Positions 63,484 through 64,000 of a stretch of DNA of 64,000 nt are shown in pieces. A program made the translations under genes and the position numbers. The stretch is from Lepidostoma basale. Lineage: Eukaryota; Arthropoda; Insecta; Trichoptera; Lepidostomatidae. The stretch's first letter is position 1. Every line of letters begins with the position of its first letter. The notes beneath the pieces are model-generated. The model searched no databases and was not told the DNA's origin. It saw only the letters and a list, made by a program, of their open reading frames with translations. The DNA is taken from positions 1 through 64,000 of the forward strand of contig JAHDVF020001344.1 of NCBI GenBank assembly GCA_022606425.2. The letters are read 5' to 3'.

Positions 63484-63700
63484 TTACACACACTGCTCCA
63501 GCACTTTTGTTTTTAAATTCTGTGGCACGTCCGACACGAAGATTTTACCCAGCCTTTCGAATGCAGACCAACCGAGCCGTATTCTCCTATCAATCTTCTT
63601 GACTTGACCCCATCTTCCAAAAGTCAACAGATGATCAATATACACATAATCATCCACCACTTCTACATTTTCCATATTGTGGATTTTAATGTGTTCAATT
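63484..63700 (-). mobile_element. RTE-like LINE fragment, RT thumb region
   Basis: The minus-strand ORF 63675-63484 reads VEVVDDYVYIDHLLTFGRWG, then IDRRIRLGWSAFERLGKIFV and PQNLKTKVLEQCV. It corresponds to the EYVYLGHxI, RIRLxWAAF and LKTKVFxQCVLP region just after the RT catalytic domain. It faces the fragment at 63340-63480. Confidence 0.75.
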
Positions 63701-63724
63701 TATCATTATTTTTGTCTTTGTCAT

Positions 63725-63870
63725 ATTCATTTCATTACATATTGCTACATAGTTACAATTATCCATTAAACAAGTGTCCATTGTTTGCATTCATCGGTAT
63801 ATTTTCGGGTGTTTTCGGTCTTAAGTACCCATGTTATAATAACGATAATAATAATAATGTTTAATTAATT
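63725..63870. repeat. Dispersed repeat (partner of 61890-62005), then (AAT)n
   Basis: See 61890. It is followed by AACGATAATAATAATAATG. Confidence 0.6.
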
Positions 63871-64000
63871 ATAATAATGAAATAAATTGATGTTATTTTT
63901 TTTAAACTTTTTCCACTTTTGTATATAGGAATTGTCAAAATAAAGACAAAAGTTGAATTAGCTATTTAAGAGTAAACGCCGTTAAAATTTCAGCTACAAA

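Overview
This is an AT-rich eukaryotic window, almost certainly from an insect. It is dense in decayed transposable elements, and I recognise no intact host gene. The element mix (several RTE-like LINEs, R1-clade LINEs, tRNA-derived SINEs, a mellifera-type mariner, and a 3' end with the block GGGGTAGGCAGA) suggests a lepidopteran, but that assignment is an inference. No ORF over 60 aa that I recognise looks like a host protein; every recognisable one is transposase or reverse-transcriptase debris.

Layout. 0-2 kb: direct repeats, then a GC-rich LTR-like stretch. 2-13 kb: many 3' fragments of one LINE family whose 3' end carries tandem TTAG, together with foldback repeats. 13-21 kb: two SINE-like copies that borrow the same LINE 3' end, several foldbacks, and fragments of a second LINE. 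21-25 kb: a long-TIR MITE with internal repeats, a 3' UTR of an R1-clade LINE invaded by a 320-bp (TA)n tract, and a tRNA-Arg-like SINE. 25.1-29.4 kb: one mariner copy with TA target duplication, about 1.3 kb once two later insertions are subtracted; one insertion is an internally deleted pogo-like element. 30.8-31.8 kb: two consecutive pieces of 28S rRNA split by an inverted-repeat element flanked by a 12-bp direct repeat. 32-38 kb: LINE and SINE remnants and a 261-bp foldback in a second R1-type 3' UTR. 38.2-41.5 kb: a satellite-like array invaded by an R1-clade LINE with a 12-bp target duplication. 42-50 kb: further LINE, SINE and R1 fragments and a 228-codon CR1/L2-like ORF. 50-59.4 kb: a 2-kb segmental duplication plus an array of RTE-type LINE 3' ends; one unit was hit by another R1-clade LINE with a 13-bp target duplication. 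60-64 kb: a second long-TIR MITE inside a LINE, and more tails.

The recurring theme is small hairpin-forming repeats carrying CTGAxGA - stem - GAAAC - palindrome motifs. These resemble the hammerhead/pLTR portion of Penelope-like retroelements. Parasites of parasites are common: SINEs use LINE tails, MITEs sit in LINEs, pogo sits in mariner, and R1-clade LINEs sit in satellites and in LINE arrays. The order of insertion can be read in several places. All family assignments were made by eye from motifs and repeat comparison; no database search was run.
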